Assembly: GCF_001704415.2 (NCBI RefSeq)
Contig: NC_030813.1
Span: 12,790,001 to 12,854,000, forward strand
Source of the DNA: Capra hircus
Lineage: Eukaryota; Chordata; Mammalia; Artiodactyla; Bovidae
Direction of reading: 5' to 3'
DNA: 64,000 nucleotides
The position numbers and the translations under genes are program-made. Below the pieces are notes generated by a model. That model was not told the origin of the DNA. It saw only the letters and a program-made list of their open reading frames with translations, and did not search any database. How positions within the stretch are numbered: position 1 is the first letter of the stretch; every line of letters starts with the position of its first letter. Shown one piece after another: positions 25,551-37,094 of the stretch.

Positions 25551-25736
25551 ACAGTTCAGTTCAGTTCAGTTGCTCAGTCATGCCCGACTCTTTGCGATCC
25601 CATGGACTATAGCACGCCAGGCTTCCCTGTCCATCACCAACTCCCAGAGTTTACTCAAACTCATGTCCACTGAGTTGGTGATGCCATCCAACTATCTCAT
25701 CCTCTGTTGTCCCCTTCTCCTCCCGCCTTCAATTTT
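25551..25736 (-). mobile_element. BovB LINE 3' end (ART2A-like), 186 bp
   Basis: AGTTCAGTTCAGTTGCTCAG to CCCCTTCTCCTCCCGCCTTC; reverse, heavily 5'-truncated. TTCTACA lies on both sides. Confidence 0.85.
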
Positions 25737-26295
25737 CTACAAGAATTTATATTAAGTGGATCCTGTGGGTCTATTTCCAGAGGCTTGGGAAAACATCTTC
25801 ACAACACCCTCCCAACCCACCCTTCTCGCCTCAAGTCTGACCAAGTTCCACTACTCTGGGGTTCCATAACACCCTGAGACTCATTCAGTCATTCGTAAAC
25901 GCTTGTTGACTACTAGTGATAAAAACAACACTGCACCAAATGTTGTGAATGGCTACAGCAGGATCCCCAAATATACGCTGACACATCTCTCTCCCCAGCT
26001 AGCCTGACCCTCCAGGATAGATGAGGCCATCACTTATTCATCTCGGGTGTCTCCACGGCCCAGCCCAGGGTTGAACAGAGAGTAGATCAATAAACCTTTG
26101 TGGAAATAAGATAAAATGAAGGAAGAAGTTCAACAAAGTGAAACTGGCCAAATAGACACATGAAGCAGCGCTGGTCACTATGAATTAAACTAATGAAATT
26201 TTGGTGAATCAAGTACATTTTCACAGACTTACTAAATTTTAAAACTTGGTTTAAAATCAACATGTATACACTGTCATGTGTAAAATGAATAGCTA

Positions 26296-26480
26296 GTGCC
26301 ATATAACACACACTATATAATAGCCTGGCACTCTGTGAAAGCCTAGAGGGATGGGATGGGGGCAGAGGAGGGAGGCTAAAGAAGAAGAGATTATATATGT
26401 CATTATGAATGATTATTGTTGTATGGCAGAAACCAACACAACACCGTAAAGCAGTTTTCATCCAATTAAAAAATAAAATC
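26296..26480 (+). mobile_element. L1 3' end
   Basis: GAAAGCCTAGAGGGATGGGA, GTTGTATGGCAGAAACCAAC, CCGTAAAGCAGTTTTCATCC and an A-rich end. The 135-codon minus ORF here is a shadow. Confidence 0.75.
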
Positions 26481-26620
26481 CTGATCAGCAACATTTATAC
26501 TTGTTATATTATTTCACCTTTATAATTCTATTAGATAACCACAATAAAACCAAATCTTGCCTAACTCTTCCTAAGGGTACGTGAATATAGAGTAATGGGG
26601 TCAGGATGCCCTCCAACTAT

Positions 26621-26842
26621 GGGACTTCCCCAGTGACTCAGCAGTAAAGAAGCTGCCTGATATTCAGAAGACGCAATGTCAATCCCCGGGTTGGGAAGAC
26701 CCCCTGGAGGAGGACATGGCAACCCACTCCAGCATTCCTGCCTGGAGAATCCCATGGACAGAGGAGCCTGGCGGGGTACAGCCTACTGTCCATAGGGTCG
26801 CAAAGAGTCCGACACAACTAAAGCTCCTTAGCACGCATGCAG
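26621..26842 (+). mobile_element. Bov-tA SINE
   Basis: GGGACTTCCCCAGTGACTCA to CTAAAGCTCCTTAGCACGC. GCCCTCCA occurs on both flanks. Confidence 0.88.
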
Positions 26843-27059
26843 GCCCTCCATCTGTATCATTATTATCTTACAGCTGAACTCATGGGAAAACTTAACAGCG
26901 GAATTGGTTAGATAGGCCATGGACTCAACATTCTCTGAGCTTAATTTTAATTAGTTTAACAGATAACTGCCAACTATGACATTAGTAAAGAAATTAAACA
27001 CAGAAAGAAAAAGTATTTTACTGATATTGACTACATAGAACTATTAGTATCCTGTTTCT

Positions 27060-27180
27060 CAGAAATAATAAACTATAATTTTATTATTATAAAATTGTTA
27101 TTATTGCTCAAATTGTTAAATGATTTTTAATAAAAATTGTTTAAATTGTTATTGTTTTATTATTATAAAATTGTTCTTTT
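27060..27180 (+). repeat. AT-rich partial duplication
   Basis: TTTTATTATTATAAAATTGTT occurs twice about 80 bp apart (near 27079 and 27155), separated by related AATTGTTAAA/TAAAAATTG words. Confidence 0.6.
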
Positions 27181-28360
27181 CTGGAGGGGGAAACTTTACA
27201 TAAAGCAGTAACCTAAGCTTCCATTATTGCAAAAATTATCCAAAGAAGGGATTATAATGTATAACAACACATAGTAATACACTACACTATCCCCAGTAGT
27301 TACAATAAGACTAACTTCTAAATAAAAGAGATGATTGGCATGTTTAAATTGTTTTGACCAAGATACCAATGAGAGAGGCTATTTTCTTTTAGAATTATTA
27401 TACATATAAAATACACCTCACTTCACTCATAGGGAAACTATATATGTACTTCTACCTCCACATTCTTATATCTGTTACAAGATATATAAAATTAAACCAA
27501 CATTTATGTGCACAGGTGTATATGAGGTGTGTGTGTAAGAATTTGTGTTTAGAGTGAAGGAGACAACCTACTGAGTGGGAGAAAATATTTGTAAACAATA
27601 TGATGGACAAGGGGTTAATATTCAGAATATATAAAGAGCTGATACAATTCAACATAAAAAAACAAACAATTCAATTAAAGAAAAATAGGGGGGCAAAAGA
27701 ACACCACACAATTCAATTTTTTAAAAAACGGGGACAAGAACTGAACAGACATTTTTTTCCAAAGAAGAAATGCAGATGCTAACAGGCACCTGTAAAGATG
27801 CTTAACATCACTAACCATCAGGGAAATGCAAATCAAAACCACAATGAAATATCACCTCACGCCTGTCAGAATGGCTATCATCAGAAAGACAGCAAATAAC
27901 AAACGGTAAAAATGTAGAGAAAGAGAACCTTTGTATACTGTCAGTGAGAATGTAAATTCGTGCAGCCATGGTGGAAAACCGTATAGAGGTTTCTCAAAAA
28001 ACTACAAAGAGAACTACCATGTGACTCAGAAATTCCATGCTGAAACAAACCAAAACTGCTAACTCAAAAAGGTACCTGCACCCTGATGTTCACAACAGCA
28101 TTATTTACAATTGCCAAGCTATGGAAGCAACCTAAATGTCCATCAACATATGACCGGATAAAGCAGCTGTGAGATATATACATATACAGAGATACACACA
28201 CTATGTAATAATATCCAGCCATAAAAAATGAAATTTTGCCATTTGCAGCAATATGGATGGATTTGGGGGGTATTATGCCCAGTGAGATAAGTCAGATACA
28301 GAAAGACAAATGCCGTATGATATCACTTATATGTGGAATCCAAAATACAACAAACTAGTG

Positions 28361-28394
28361 TCTGCACGACTGAGCGACTGAACTGAACTGAGTG
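28361..28394 (+). mobile_element. 34-bp SINE/BovB tail insertion in L1
   Basis: TCTGCACGACTGAGCGACTG then AACTGAACTG interrupts the L1 phrase CAACAAACTAGTG / AATGTAACAAAACAG; AGTG is repeated on both sides. Confidence 0.65.
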
Positions 28395-28549
28395 AATGTA
28401 ACAAAACAGAAGCAAACTCAGATATAGAGAACAAACTAGTAGTTACCAATGGGGAGAGGAAAGGAGGGGGATTAAAGGAGCAGAGGAGCAGAGGAGTAGA
28501 GGAATAAGAGATACAAGCCATTATGTATAAAATAAGCTAGAAGGATATA

Positions 28550-28806
28550 CTGGAGAAAGCGATGGCACCCCACTCCAGTACTCTTGCCTGGAAAATCCCA
28601 TGGTAGGCTGCAGTCCATGGGGTCGCTAATCGTTAGACACGACTGAGCGACTTCACTTTCACTTTTCACTTTCACGCATTGGAGAAGGAAATGGCAACCC
28701 ACTCCAGTGTTCTTGCCTGGAGAATCCCAGGGATAGGGGAGCCTGGTGGGCTGCCGTCTACGGCGTCGCACAGAGTCGGACACGACTGAAGCGACTTAGC
28801 AGCAGC
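28550..28806 (+). mobile_element. Bov-A2 SINE nested in L1
   Basis: Two-unit Bov-A2 (each with GGCA(A/C)CCCACTCCAGT) joined by ACTTTCACTTTTCACTTTCA, ending AGCAGCAGC. Perfect 11-bp target duplication AGAAGGATATA at 28539-28549 and 28807-28817. Confidence 0.93.
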
Positions 28807-29130
28807 AGAAGGATATATAATTTACAGCATAGGGAATACAGCCAACATTTTATAAATTTATTTATAAATGGAGTGTAACCTTTAAAAATTGTGAATCACT
28901 GTACTTATAATTTATATAATATAGTACATCAACTATACCTCAATAAAAATAAAAATCAAAAGATGTTTAGATTGTGCCACTTCTGATTAGCAATGTTTAA
29001 CATGGGAACCCAGCACATAATATGAAGCTTGATGAGAATTTGGGTATATACTAAAATCCTGTGGCATCCCAACAAGGTACGTCCTTTATAGTTGGAGAAG
29101 CTCCACTTCTATTTGGTTTCCTTTTCCTAT

Positions 29131-29325
29131 TGGGCTTTCCTCAATTGTGCTCAGACAATTAAGAACCTACTTGCAATGCGGGAGACCTGAGTCAGGAAGA
29201 TGCCCTGGAAAAGGCAATGGCTATCCACTCCAGGATTGTTGCCTGGAGAATTCCACGGACAGAGGAGCCTTGGGGGCTACAGTCCAGGAAATCCCAAAAA
29301 GTCAGACACGATAGCAACTAACACT
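29131..29325 (+). mobile_element. Bov-tA SINE
   Basis: TGGGCTTTCCTCAATTGTGC head, CTATCCACTCCAGGATTGTT core, AAAAGTCAGACACGATAGC tail. Confidence 0.85.
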
Positions 29326-29700
29326 TTCCCACATGTAAGTGTGGCATATTTTAGCAGTTCAGTTCCCCCTACTAATGACATCTTTTCATAGATTTAACTA
29401 TTAATTTAACATGAATTATGTAAAGAAATCATTACAAAGATTATCCTGACCTAAAGCCTTTCTCTTCTGGTTATAATTTCAAGGAAGAGAATTAATTACA
29501 CGTGTTTTGATTAGGGTCACCACACTTGTGTTCCCTATGTTCCATTCAAAGATAATTGTCAAAGGCACACTGAATAAGTCAACTGTTTACCATTTTTACA
29601 AGGTTCGTGCACATTTATGTCGTTTTAGTGATTTTTCCCTAAATTTAAAAAGGATTTTCTGATAGCATATGAACTGACATACACCATATTAGAATTCTAT
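29326..29700. other. Intron, no feature seen
   Basis: Non-coding, AT-rich. Confidence 0.5.
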
Positions 29701-29835
29701 GGGGCTTCCTTGGCGATCCAGTAGTTAAGACTCTCTGCTTCCACTGCAGGGGGTCCAGGTTCAACCCCTGGTCAGGGAACTAAGATTCCACATGCCACAT
29801 GGTGCGGCCAAAAAGAAATAAAACAAAACAAAAAA
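29701..29835 (+). mobile_element. CHR-2 type SINE
   Basis: GGGGCTTCCTTGGCGATCCA to CCACATGGTGCGGCCAAAAA with A-rich tail; AGAATTCTA on both flanks. Confidence 0.8.
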
Positions 29836-30009
29836 AGAATTCTACACGCCACCTAGATCTGCTTTCTTCTAAGTTGTTCTTCTACTCATGAGACTGTGTG
29901 ACGTGCAGTCTGCTCTGTGTGGTTACACTCTGGCTAGTCAGCTCCCTGAAGGAATGAATAATAGTTAGACCTTTTTGTCTTTCTCACACTTACTACTACA
30001 ATACTAACT

Positions 30010-30435
30010 GCAGGCTAATCCTACTATATGCCAAAATATTTATGTTCTCATTGAATAAAACATACTATTGAAGAAACTGAGGTATAGTTAGATTAAAGCA
30101 CTCGTCCATGGAGAAGGAAATGGAACCTCACTCTAGTACCCTTGCCTGGAAAATCCCACGGACAGAGGAGCCTGGTAGGCTACAGTCCATGGGGTCGCGT
30201 GGACTTGGACACAACTGAGCAACTTCACTCACTTTTTGACTATTCTACCTCCAAACTTAGGTTTGGCCCTGAAGATAAATATTTCAAGTGATTTTCCCCA
30301 GTGTTTTACATGAAAGATTTCCTTCTGATTTATTTTTAATATAATAAAGATACTTTACTTAAAAAAAAGAAAAAGCACTTGTCCGCGGATATTTCGTAAT
30401 AAGTGTCAGAGCTGTGTTCGGTACCCAGTCAGTCT
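30010..30435 (+). mobile_element. MIR SINE split by a retroposed insert
   Basis: Left part ends AAGAAACTGAGGTATAGTTA; right part resumes with AAGTGTCAGAGCTGTGTTCG and AGTCTTATTCCAGAGGCCAT, in MIR order. Confidence 0.65.
30108..30371 (+). mobile_element. Retroposed insert: partial Bov-A SINE plus unique 3' sequence and poly-A
   Basis: The insert starts with a half Bov-A unit (GAGAAGGAAATGGAACCTCA to CAACTTCACTCAC). It continues for about 120 bp of unique sequence, has AATAAA at 30343-30348, and ends CTTAAAAAAAAG about 11 bp later. It is bounded by 13-bp direct repeats AAAGCACTCGTCC (30095-30107) and AAAGCACTTGTCC (30372-30384). This is the structure of a 5'-truncated copy of a polyadenylated transcript whose 3' UTR held a SINE, or of a SINE that carried 3' flanking DNA with it. 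Confidence 0.8.
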
Positions 30436-31214
30436 TATTCCAGAGGCCATGATCATATCACCATAAGATACCACCTCCCAGGCTCTGCCCAAAGGTGCTA
30501 TGTATCTTTCTACTACTGAATGCCTTGTAGAAGTGTCTGCTGCTTCCTGTTCTGGGGCAAATTAATGCAGTCACGTTGGTGGCCCCAGTGATCATGCTCT
30601 GGTTTCCCTTGGCACCCAACTCCCTCTCCTGTGCCAGGGACAGGGCCTGAAGTCTGAGCATATGGCACTGACACCGCTGGAGTATCAAGATTTCTTTTCT
30701 TTAATGATGCTAGCTCGAGAGCTGTGACTCTCAGGGACTCAACCACAGTACTTCAAAGTATTATTGCATATTACATTCAACAAGTGAAACCAGAGCAACG
30801 TCTCCATCACGCTTGTTATTACTACGAAGCACAGGGAAAAAGTTTCAAGCTCCAGAGCACAGTAGGCTTCAAAGACAACATTTGTTCCTCTGTTTTCAAA
30901 GCAGCATGCAGACTTTTACAAGCTCTTACTGACACATTTTCCTGAGTGGGATTTAAACCTGGACTGCTTCCAAAGTGGATAAAATCTCTCTCAGCTGTTC
31001 TTAATTAATCACCATACCTGCTATTTAAATGTTGATTACACCTATACAAACACAATAGTAAATCTTGTTTTCCTAGTAAAACTTTAGTAAAGTATATCTA
31101 TAAAAAGTCCTCTCCTCCAAATTAATTGAAAAGTTAAATGTAGAATAGTAAATAATAATTTCTTATGCAACCTAAAGGAAACAGAAAAGCATATTCCATC
31201 AGAGTATAACTTTC
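30436..31214. other. Intron, unassigned
   Basis: Relatively GC-rich at 30470-30740 with two overlapping minus ORFs (76 and 77 codons) that resemble no family I know. The rest is AT-rich. Confidence 0.4.
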
Positions 31215-31438
31215 TGGGCTTCCCAGGGGGTGCTTGTGGTAAAGAACCCACCTGCCAATGCAGGAGACCTAAGAAACTTGGGTTTGATCCCTCTGGGTTG
31301 GGAAGATTCCCTGGAGGAGGGCATGGCAAACTGCTCCAGTATTCTTGTCTGGAGAATCCTATGGACAGAGAAGCCAGGCAGGCTGCAGCCCATAGGGTTG
31401 CACAGAGTCAGACAAGACTGAAGTGACTTAGCATGCAC
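31215..31438 (+). mobile_element. Bov-tA SINE
   Basis: GGGCTTCCCAGGGGGTGCTT to GAAGTGACTTAGCATGCAC; ATAACTYTCT on both sides. Confidence 0.88.
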
Positions 31439-31495
31439 ATATAACTCTCTAGGTTCTTTAAGTCCTTTTTTGTTTTTAAAATCTCCCTTCTTCGA

Positions 31496-31515
31496 AAAAA
31501 AAAAAAAAAAAAAAA
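31496..31515 (+). repeat. Poly-A run
   Basis: About 20 A residues, not clearly the tail of a named element. Confidence 0.8.
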
Positions 31516-31580
31516 CAAACCAGGGGGAATCACTATAAAAGCATATACATATTCTCACAGAACATTTTAACAGTGAGTTA

Positions 31581-31705
31581 AAGGGAACTCCCTGGCAGTC
31601 CAGTGGTTAAGGCTCTGCACTTATCCCTGGTCAGGTCATTAAGATCCCACAAACCTCACAGCACAACCAAAAAATAAATTAAAAAATAAAACATACATTA
31701 AAGAA
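31581..31705 (+). mobile_element. CHR-2 type SINE
   Basis: AGGGAACTCCCTGGCAGTCC, ATCCCTGGTCAGGTCATTAA, then an A-rich tail; the middle is deleted. Confidence 0.7.
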
Positions 31706-31772
31706 AAACAGCCAGCAGCTCTAGTTCCATTACTCAAACTTAACACTGCTTATTTCAATGTACTTTCTTTTT

Positions 31773-32051
31773 TTTTTAATTTAAATGTATTTATTTTAAT
31801 TGGAGGCTAATTACTTTATAATATTGTATTGGTTTTGCCATACATCAACATGAGCCTGCCACGGGTGAACATGTGTTCCCCATCCTGAACCCCCCTCCTC
31901 TCACCTCCCTCCCCGTACCATCCCTCTGGGTCATCCCAGTGCACCAGCCCCGAGCATCCTGTATCATGTATCGAACATGGACTAGCGATTCGTTTCATAT
32001 ATGATATTATACATATTTCAGTGCCATTCTCCCAAAGCACCCCACCCTCTG
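31773..32051 (-). mobile_element. 5'-truncated L1 3' UTR with target duplication
   Basis: Reverse L1 3' UTR (AATTGGAGGCTAATTACTTT, GAACATGTGTTCCCCATCCT, CAGTGCCATTCTCCCAAAGC). Perfect 14-bp duplication ATGTACTTTCTTTT at 31759-31772 and 32052-32065, so a recent insertion. Confidence 0.88.
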
Positions 32052-32164
32052 ATGTACTTTCTTTTAGAAGTTTTCTAATATACACTGTATCTATGCATAT
32101 AAGTAATATTTTACAAAATTGGGATAATAATACCTAGTCTTCTACTTTCAAAAACTAACATTAC

Positions 32165-32269
32165 TTGATGTACACGAGCTGTTCAAGCAAATCTGTTGAG
32201 TGGATGGTCTATTTTCAAAAGCCTGTAAATTAAAGTAAACCCAATGAATTTAAATAAATAAATAAAAAT
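32165..32269 (+). mobile_element. 105-bp retroposed fragment of unknown source
   Basis: About 85 bp of unique sequence beginning TTGATGTACACGAGCTGTTC, ending in an AAATAAATAAATAAAAAT tail, flanked by a perfect 15-bp duplication AAAAACTAACATTAC (32150-32164, 32270-32284). It matches none of the SINE families seen elsewhere here. Confidence 0.8.
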
Positions 32270-32302
32270 AAAAACTAACATTACCAAATTGATAATGCCT
32301 AC

Positions 32303-32519
32303 ACCACTCCCTGGTGGCTCAGAGGTTAAAATGTCTGCCTGGAATGCAGGAGACCTCGGTTCGATCCCTGGGTCGGGAAGATCCCCTGGAGAAGGAAATG
32401 GCACCCCACTCCAGTACTCTTGCGTGGAGAATCCCATGGAGGGAGGAGCCTGGTAGGCTACAGTCCATGGGGTGGCAAAGAGTCAGACACGACTGAGCGA
32501 CTTCACTTTCACTTTTCAC
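32303..32519 (+). mobile_element. Bov-tA SINE with TTTCACTT tail
   Basis: CACTCCCTGGTGGCTCAGAG to GCGACTTCACTTTCACTTTT; little diverged. Confidence 0.9.
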
Positions 32520-32655
32520 ACCATTCAAAAGTTGTAAAGGAAATTCAAAATCTCATATAGTAGTTTATAGTTGGATTACAACTTTTTTTTTAGCTTTCCC
32601 TAGTTATTTGCAGAATAGTGCCTTTGTTTTCACTGTTGTCAAGAATGCTACAATA

Positions 32656-32776
32656 GGGACTCCCCGGGCAGCCCAGTGGTGAAGACTCTGTGCTCTCAAG
32701 GCAGGGGGCACAGGTTTGGTCCCTGATAGGGAACTAAGATCCCACATGGAGAAAGAATGCTTGCTATGACCAAAAG
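32656..32776 (+). mobile_element. CHR-2 type SINE
   Basis: GGGACTCCCCGGGCAGCCCA, AGGTTTGGTCCCTGATAGGG, AACTAAGATCCCACATG; the tail is rearranged. Confidence 0.7.
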
Positions 32777-32999
32777 TTATATACCTAAGTCTTTGTCCTT
32801 GCCTTGATTATGTCCACTGTTCAAACTCCTCAGTACAGAATAGTTCTGTCAATGGATGCAGACTGTTGATACATATTTTAATACTGCAAAACTGTCCTTG
32901 AGACAGGCTGAAGCAGATGTCACCATAACTGTTTGTGGAAGAGTCTTTTCTCAACTCAGTCACATGCTCAAATCTGCTTTGCTCAATTAATATGTCTAT

Positions 33000-33500
33000 C
33001 ATTATGGTCTTGATTTATCTTTTTTATTTTTGAAGAGTTTAAAAACTCAGTCATACATTTAATGCCTATTGCAAATTTTGTCTTCTTTGACTTGCCCATA
33101 TTTTTGTCCTTTTAGAGTTTCAAATGTCTTTTTTTTTATTATTTTTAAAAACTTCATACAGGCAAGATAATATTTTGCCATATTTGTTGCAACTTTTTCC
33201 AAGTTTTCTATTTTCTCTTTAATGGAAATTTTAGAAGTATAAACTTCTACTTCTAGATTTTTATTCCATCGCTTTTATGTCTTACAACCCTAAAATCAAT
33301 GAAATACTTCCTTTCATTCTCTTCTAGGTTTAAAAAATTATTTTTGTTTCCATTTAACTTTTAATTATCTGAAATTAGTTTGGGTATAGAGTTTAAGTAC
33401 TGATCTTACTTGAAATTTCCCAAGTGGGCAATTTTTTCAATTGTTGAAAATCATTGAACCCACTATTAATTTTCTTTAATGTTTCCTTTGTACAATTTGC
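33000..33500 (-). mobile_element. Possible old L1 fragment
   Basis: AT-rich stretch with ATTATCTGAAATTAGTTTGG, TAAGTACTGATCTTACTTG and CATTGAACCCACTATTAA, which loosely follow old mammalian L1 3' sequence in reverse. Confidence 0.35.
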
Positions 33501-33764
33501 TTTCTTCCAAAAGTCCAATACAATGAGCTTAGAACTATCTTTTCAAGGAGACTACAAATGTAGGGTTTTTAATGCATTTAAAATTAAGAAATCAATCACA
33601 AATACACATACAGACTGTTATAAATAAAACCTCGTGGCAGCCACAAACCAAAAATCTGTTATAGATACACACACAGAAAAGAAAAGGGAACCCAACATAG
33701 CACTAAAGAGAACCATCAAATCACAAGAGAACAAAAGAAGAAGAAATGTGAAGAACTACATTTT

Positions 33765-34050
33765 CCATCTAGTTCTACCACTTACCATGAGTTATACGAC
33801 CTTGAGCAAAGTACTGAACTCAAATAAGCCTCAGTTTACTTGTCCATAAAACGTATATGGACTAATTTAGGAAATACAAGTAAAATCCCTAAGAAGAGTA
33901 CATTGGAATAGCAGACAGTCAGTAAAAGTACATTTTAATACTTGCTTAACAGAGCTATCATTAGGAGCAAATGAAAGGTGTATATATAAATGGTATGTAG
34001 ACCACCGTTACATAACCCAGCAAACAATAGGAGCTCAATAAATGACAGGT
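33765..34050 (-). mobile_element. MIR SINE
   Basis: Reverse MIR: ACGACCTTGAGCAAAGTACT, CTCAGTTTACTTGTCCATAA, AATAGGAGCTCAATAAATGA. Confidence 0.65.
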
Positions 34051-35141
34051 GCATTGACATTTCTACACCCTTTTATTTATTTTTTATTCTCCTGCTGTTT
34101 TCCACATCTAAGTCAACTGTTTATTATCAGAAGAATAGATCCAGTCCCAATGCCAAATCAAGCAGTTAGCCACAGACCAGAGGCGCCCCAGGATCCATAA
34201 CTTGGCAGGCGATCTCATGGCCAGGGTCTGACGCATGGCTAGAACTGCGTGAGTCACTTTAAATGGAAATGGAAGTTGGCCTGTCCATCTGGATTACTGC
34301 TCAGTTCTTCAAAGAATTCACTAGTAAGTTTACACAAACATGCTGTGTCACGAAAGAAAGAAAGAAGGGAGTATGTACACAATGGAGTTCACTATTTACT
34401 TGCTTGGAAAAAACCTGATTTAATACTTAATTTTACAGGTCTTTCAGAAACGCACGTATACTTCTAAAGACTGAAAACAAACAGAGTGAATATTGAACAC
34501 CTCACATTAGTTAATTTATTTTACTAAGAAATTTTAATAAGGCCAGAAGAACTGTCAATCGTCCCTCACATGCAACATGACTTTTTAGGCACAAGTGTGG
34601 AACTGAGCCAGGAAATTATACTTGACTCAATTCCATGGGAGGATCAAATCATTCAGAACAATCTTACTGTTCTAGCTCAACATGGAATGAAATTTTGACT
34701 TTTACAAAAAATCGGGGGCACATTTTCATAACAACGTCTTACGGTACCTCAGTGTCTAGGTTTCTGATGGAAGTTTATAAACTTAAGCAATGAAAGGACT
34801 CTATATAGGTATATAGCGATGATTACTTTTTAGAAGTAGAGTTTAAATTTAAGAGTTGTGGTTTAAAGTTTCATTGCAATACAATGCAAACACCTTTACT
34901 TTTAAGATAATGCACAGGACTATAGGAAGCCCCATTCACTGGCAGAGTAGCCTTAGTTCCCAAGTCCTATGTGGCCCTGGTGTCTTTGTCAGGAAATGGA
35001 ATTTGGCAATTGTTGAATTAACCTGAAATAGAAGAAACTTAATATAATATGAAGGGTTTTTATACTCATATGCCCTTATGTGCAGTTGTTACATATGCAG
35101 CCCCATCTCTTCAGTAAAGTCAACCACTTAGAACATAAAGC
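34051..35141. other. Intron, no feature seen
   Basis: Non-coding; short GAAA-rich patch at 34351-34368. Confidence 0.5.
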
Positions 35142-35345
35142 AGTGGTTATCATACACTAATGCACTTAAGGGTTACTTAGAGATCATGCTTAATCCTGTT
35201 AAATAAATATTCTTGGCTCCCACCTCAGAGATTCTAATTCGGAAGGTCTGGAGTGGAGCTCAGCAATCTACATCAGTTTAAAACACTGCAGGTGATTCTT
35301 CTGATGAGAGCAGTTCAAGGAACACACTTTGAGAGGTGATGACAT
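35142..35345 (+). mobile_element. MER5A-like hAT DNA transposon remnant
   Basis: Starts GCAGTGGTTATCATACACTA, has CAGAGATTCTAATTCGGAAG and GGTCTGGAGTGGAGCTCAGC in MER5A order, and ends AACACACTTTGAGAGGTGAT, the expected inverted-end region. Confidence 0.6.
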
Positions 35346-37094
35346 AAGGGATTAACTAGACCTCTCATTCTATGTATTTATTACACAACCCAAATACACT
35401 TTATCCTTTATGTCATCCGCAATCATTTAGGCAGTCAGAATGTATGAGCTAAGAATGCATAAGAAGCTGAACGATAAGCCATTTCTAAAGAAATAATCAT
35501 ATACTACAGATATATGGACAATTTTATGAAACATATACCTTACTAATAGAGAACTGTTAAAAGGGTTTCACTTCTGAAAAATGAGCTTTTTCTTTTGTAA
35601 ATCTAAAGAAAAAATTATATGTGACAACCAGTGGTTTTTAAAAAGAAAAAGAACCACAAATTTTCCTATTTACTTCTGTTTTACTAGATGTCTCAGTATT
35701 GACACATGCTTTCTTATTTCCCTTAGAAGGCTGACAGTCTAGAAAGATATGATTCTAAAGTAGCAAATCTAAAGAGGCTTCAACTCTAGTTTTAATGCAT
35801 TATTTCTGCCTGACGTGATCCTTCCCATGATAAAGTAAGAATTCCTCACTAGACAAATGATTAGTCTTAGAGATTTAATTTTAACTATATGATATGTTTA
35901 TTTAATAGAGTTCTTATACTAGATATAGAAATTGCTATGGTATCAGGTAAAACATAAGATTATATTTCAAAGCCCCCTTTGAAACTCATTGATAACTGAG
36001 GTAGGTAAAGAGTAGAAAAATCCAAATTTTAAAATAAACAATATGTCAGCAACATTTATAATTAATCAAAAACACTGTTTCAGCTCACAATCTCTATTCA
36101 ACACCTGGCTTTCACATAGCTTTTAGATAGAATTCATTAGCTCAAAGACACCATTGAAATGATTATGATTCTGACGATCATTGTAACATTTTACCTCATA
36201 TAAGCAAATATTAAGGGAAGTTTTACTATAATCACATAAGGTCAAAGAAATATGACATGAGTGTAAGGTTTGAAAAGTCAAACTATTAAAATTTTGGCAA
36301 TAAAAATGTAATACTATATGCCCCAAATTTCCAAGAGAAACCTTTAAATGAAAATGAAGAAACCAGAAAGCCAGTAGCTATTTCTTATGGCAAATAAATT
36401 TTAAGTTTCACCCATTAAAAGGGCATTCAATCCAAAACAGCAACTGAAAGTAGGTAAGAAACAGCAGATGCCTGTGTGGGAAGAAAACAGAACACGGTTG
36501 AAAAGACAGCTCTCTCTCAACAGAGTCTTCTCAGCTCCACCATACTGTGACCTTGGAAAGGCCACTGTATATCCGGTAGACCCAATCTTATTAAATATAG
36601 CAGAGAGAAGATTTAAAAATTATTACATCGTTCAAATTTGGTTTGGATGAACATCACTGTAAGAAAAATATAGCAGAAATAGTATATATATTGATTTTTT
36701 ATATTATGAAAATGATTCCTCTTATCACAGTGTAATCTTTCACTGAGGGCATCTATTCCATTTTTGAATAATTTTGTATGGAGAATGCATAATAGTTCAA
36801 GAAATTATTATAGTAAATATGTTTTATGCAATTACTATTTCACAGCAGTAATGTGTGTGTACTTGTAGCAGAGTACACTTTTTTTTTTGAGCAGAAGGTT
36901 ATAATTAAAACTTCTTAGTTTCAATTCTTAGTTTTTCCATGTTCTTTAAATATTTTTAGAAATGCTTTTTGTATCTTTATCACTTTTTCAATCTTCACAG
37001 CCTCTGGTTTCATCTAGGGGCTTGTGGGTCACCTGTAGCTACAAAATGCCCACAACTAGATTTGCAACCTTGGGTGACTTCTTAGCTATTAATT
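35346..37094. other. Intron, no feature seen
   Basis: About 1.7 kb, AT-rich and repeat-poor; a T-run at 36881-36889. Confidence 0.5.

Larger units (their letters stand above)
27538..28960 (+). mobile_element. L1 LINE, ORF2 end and 3' UTR
   Basis: Longest L1 in the window. It begins within ORF2 (AGAATATATAAAGAGCTGAT, AACATCACTAACCATCAGGG, AAATATCACCTCACGCCTGT), continues to TATGGAAGCAACCTAAATGT and AATATGGATGGATTTGGGG, then the 3' UTR ending AACTATACCTCAATAAAAAT. Frames are broken. Two SINE-derived insertions lie in the 3' UTR. Confidence 0.9.

Noticed and set aside
26087..26494. 135-codon minus ORF, the longest unbroken frame outside BovB, with hydrophobic ends
   Set aside because: About half of it overlaps an L1 3' end read in antisense; no domain and no conserved splice sites.
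30513..30746. Pair of overlapping minus ORFs that looked like a processed pseudogene
   Set aside because: I could not name a parent protein, and no poly-A or flanking repeat marks an insertion.
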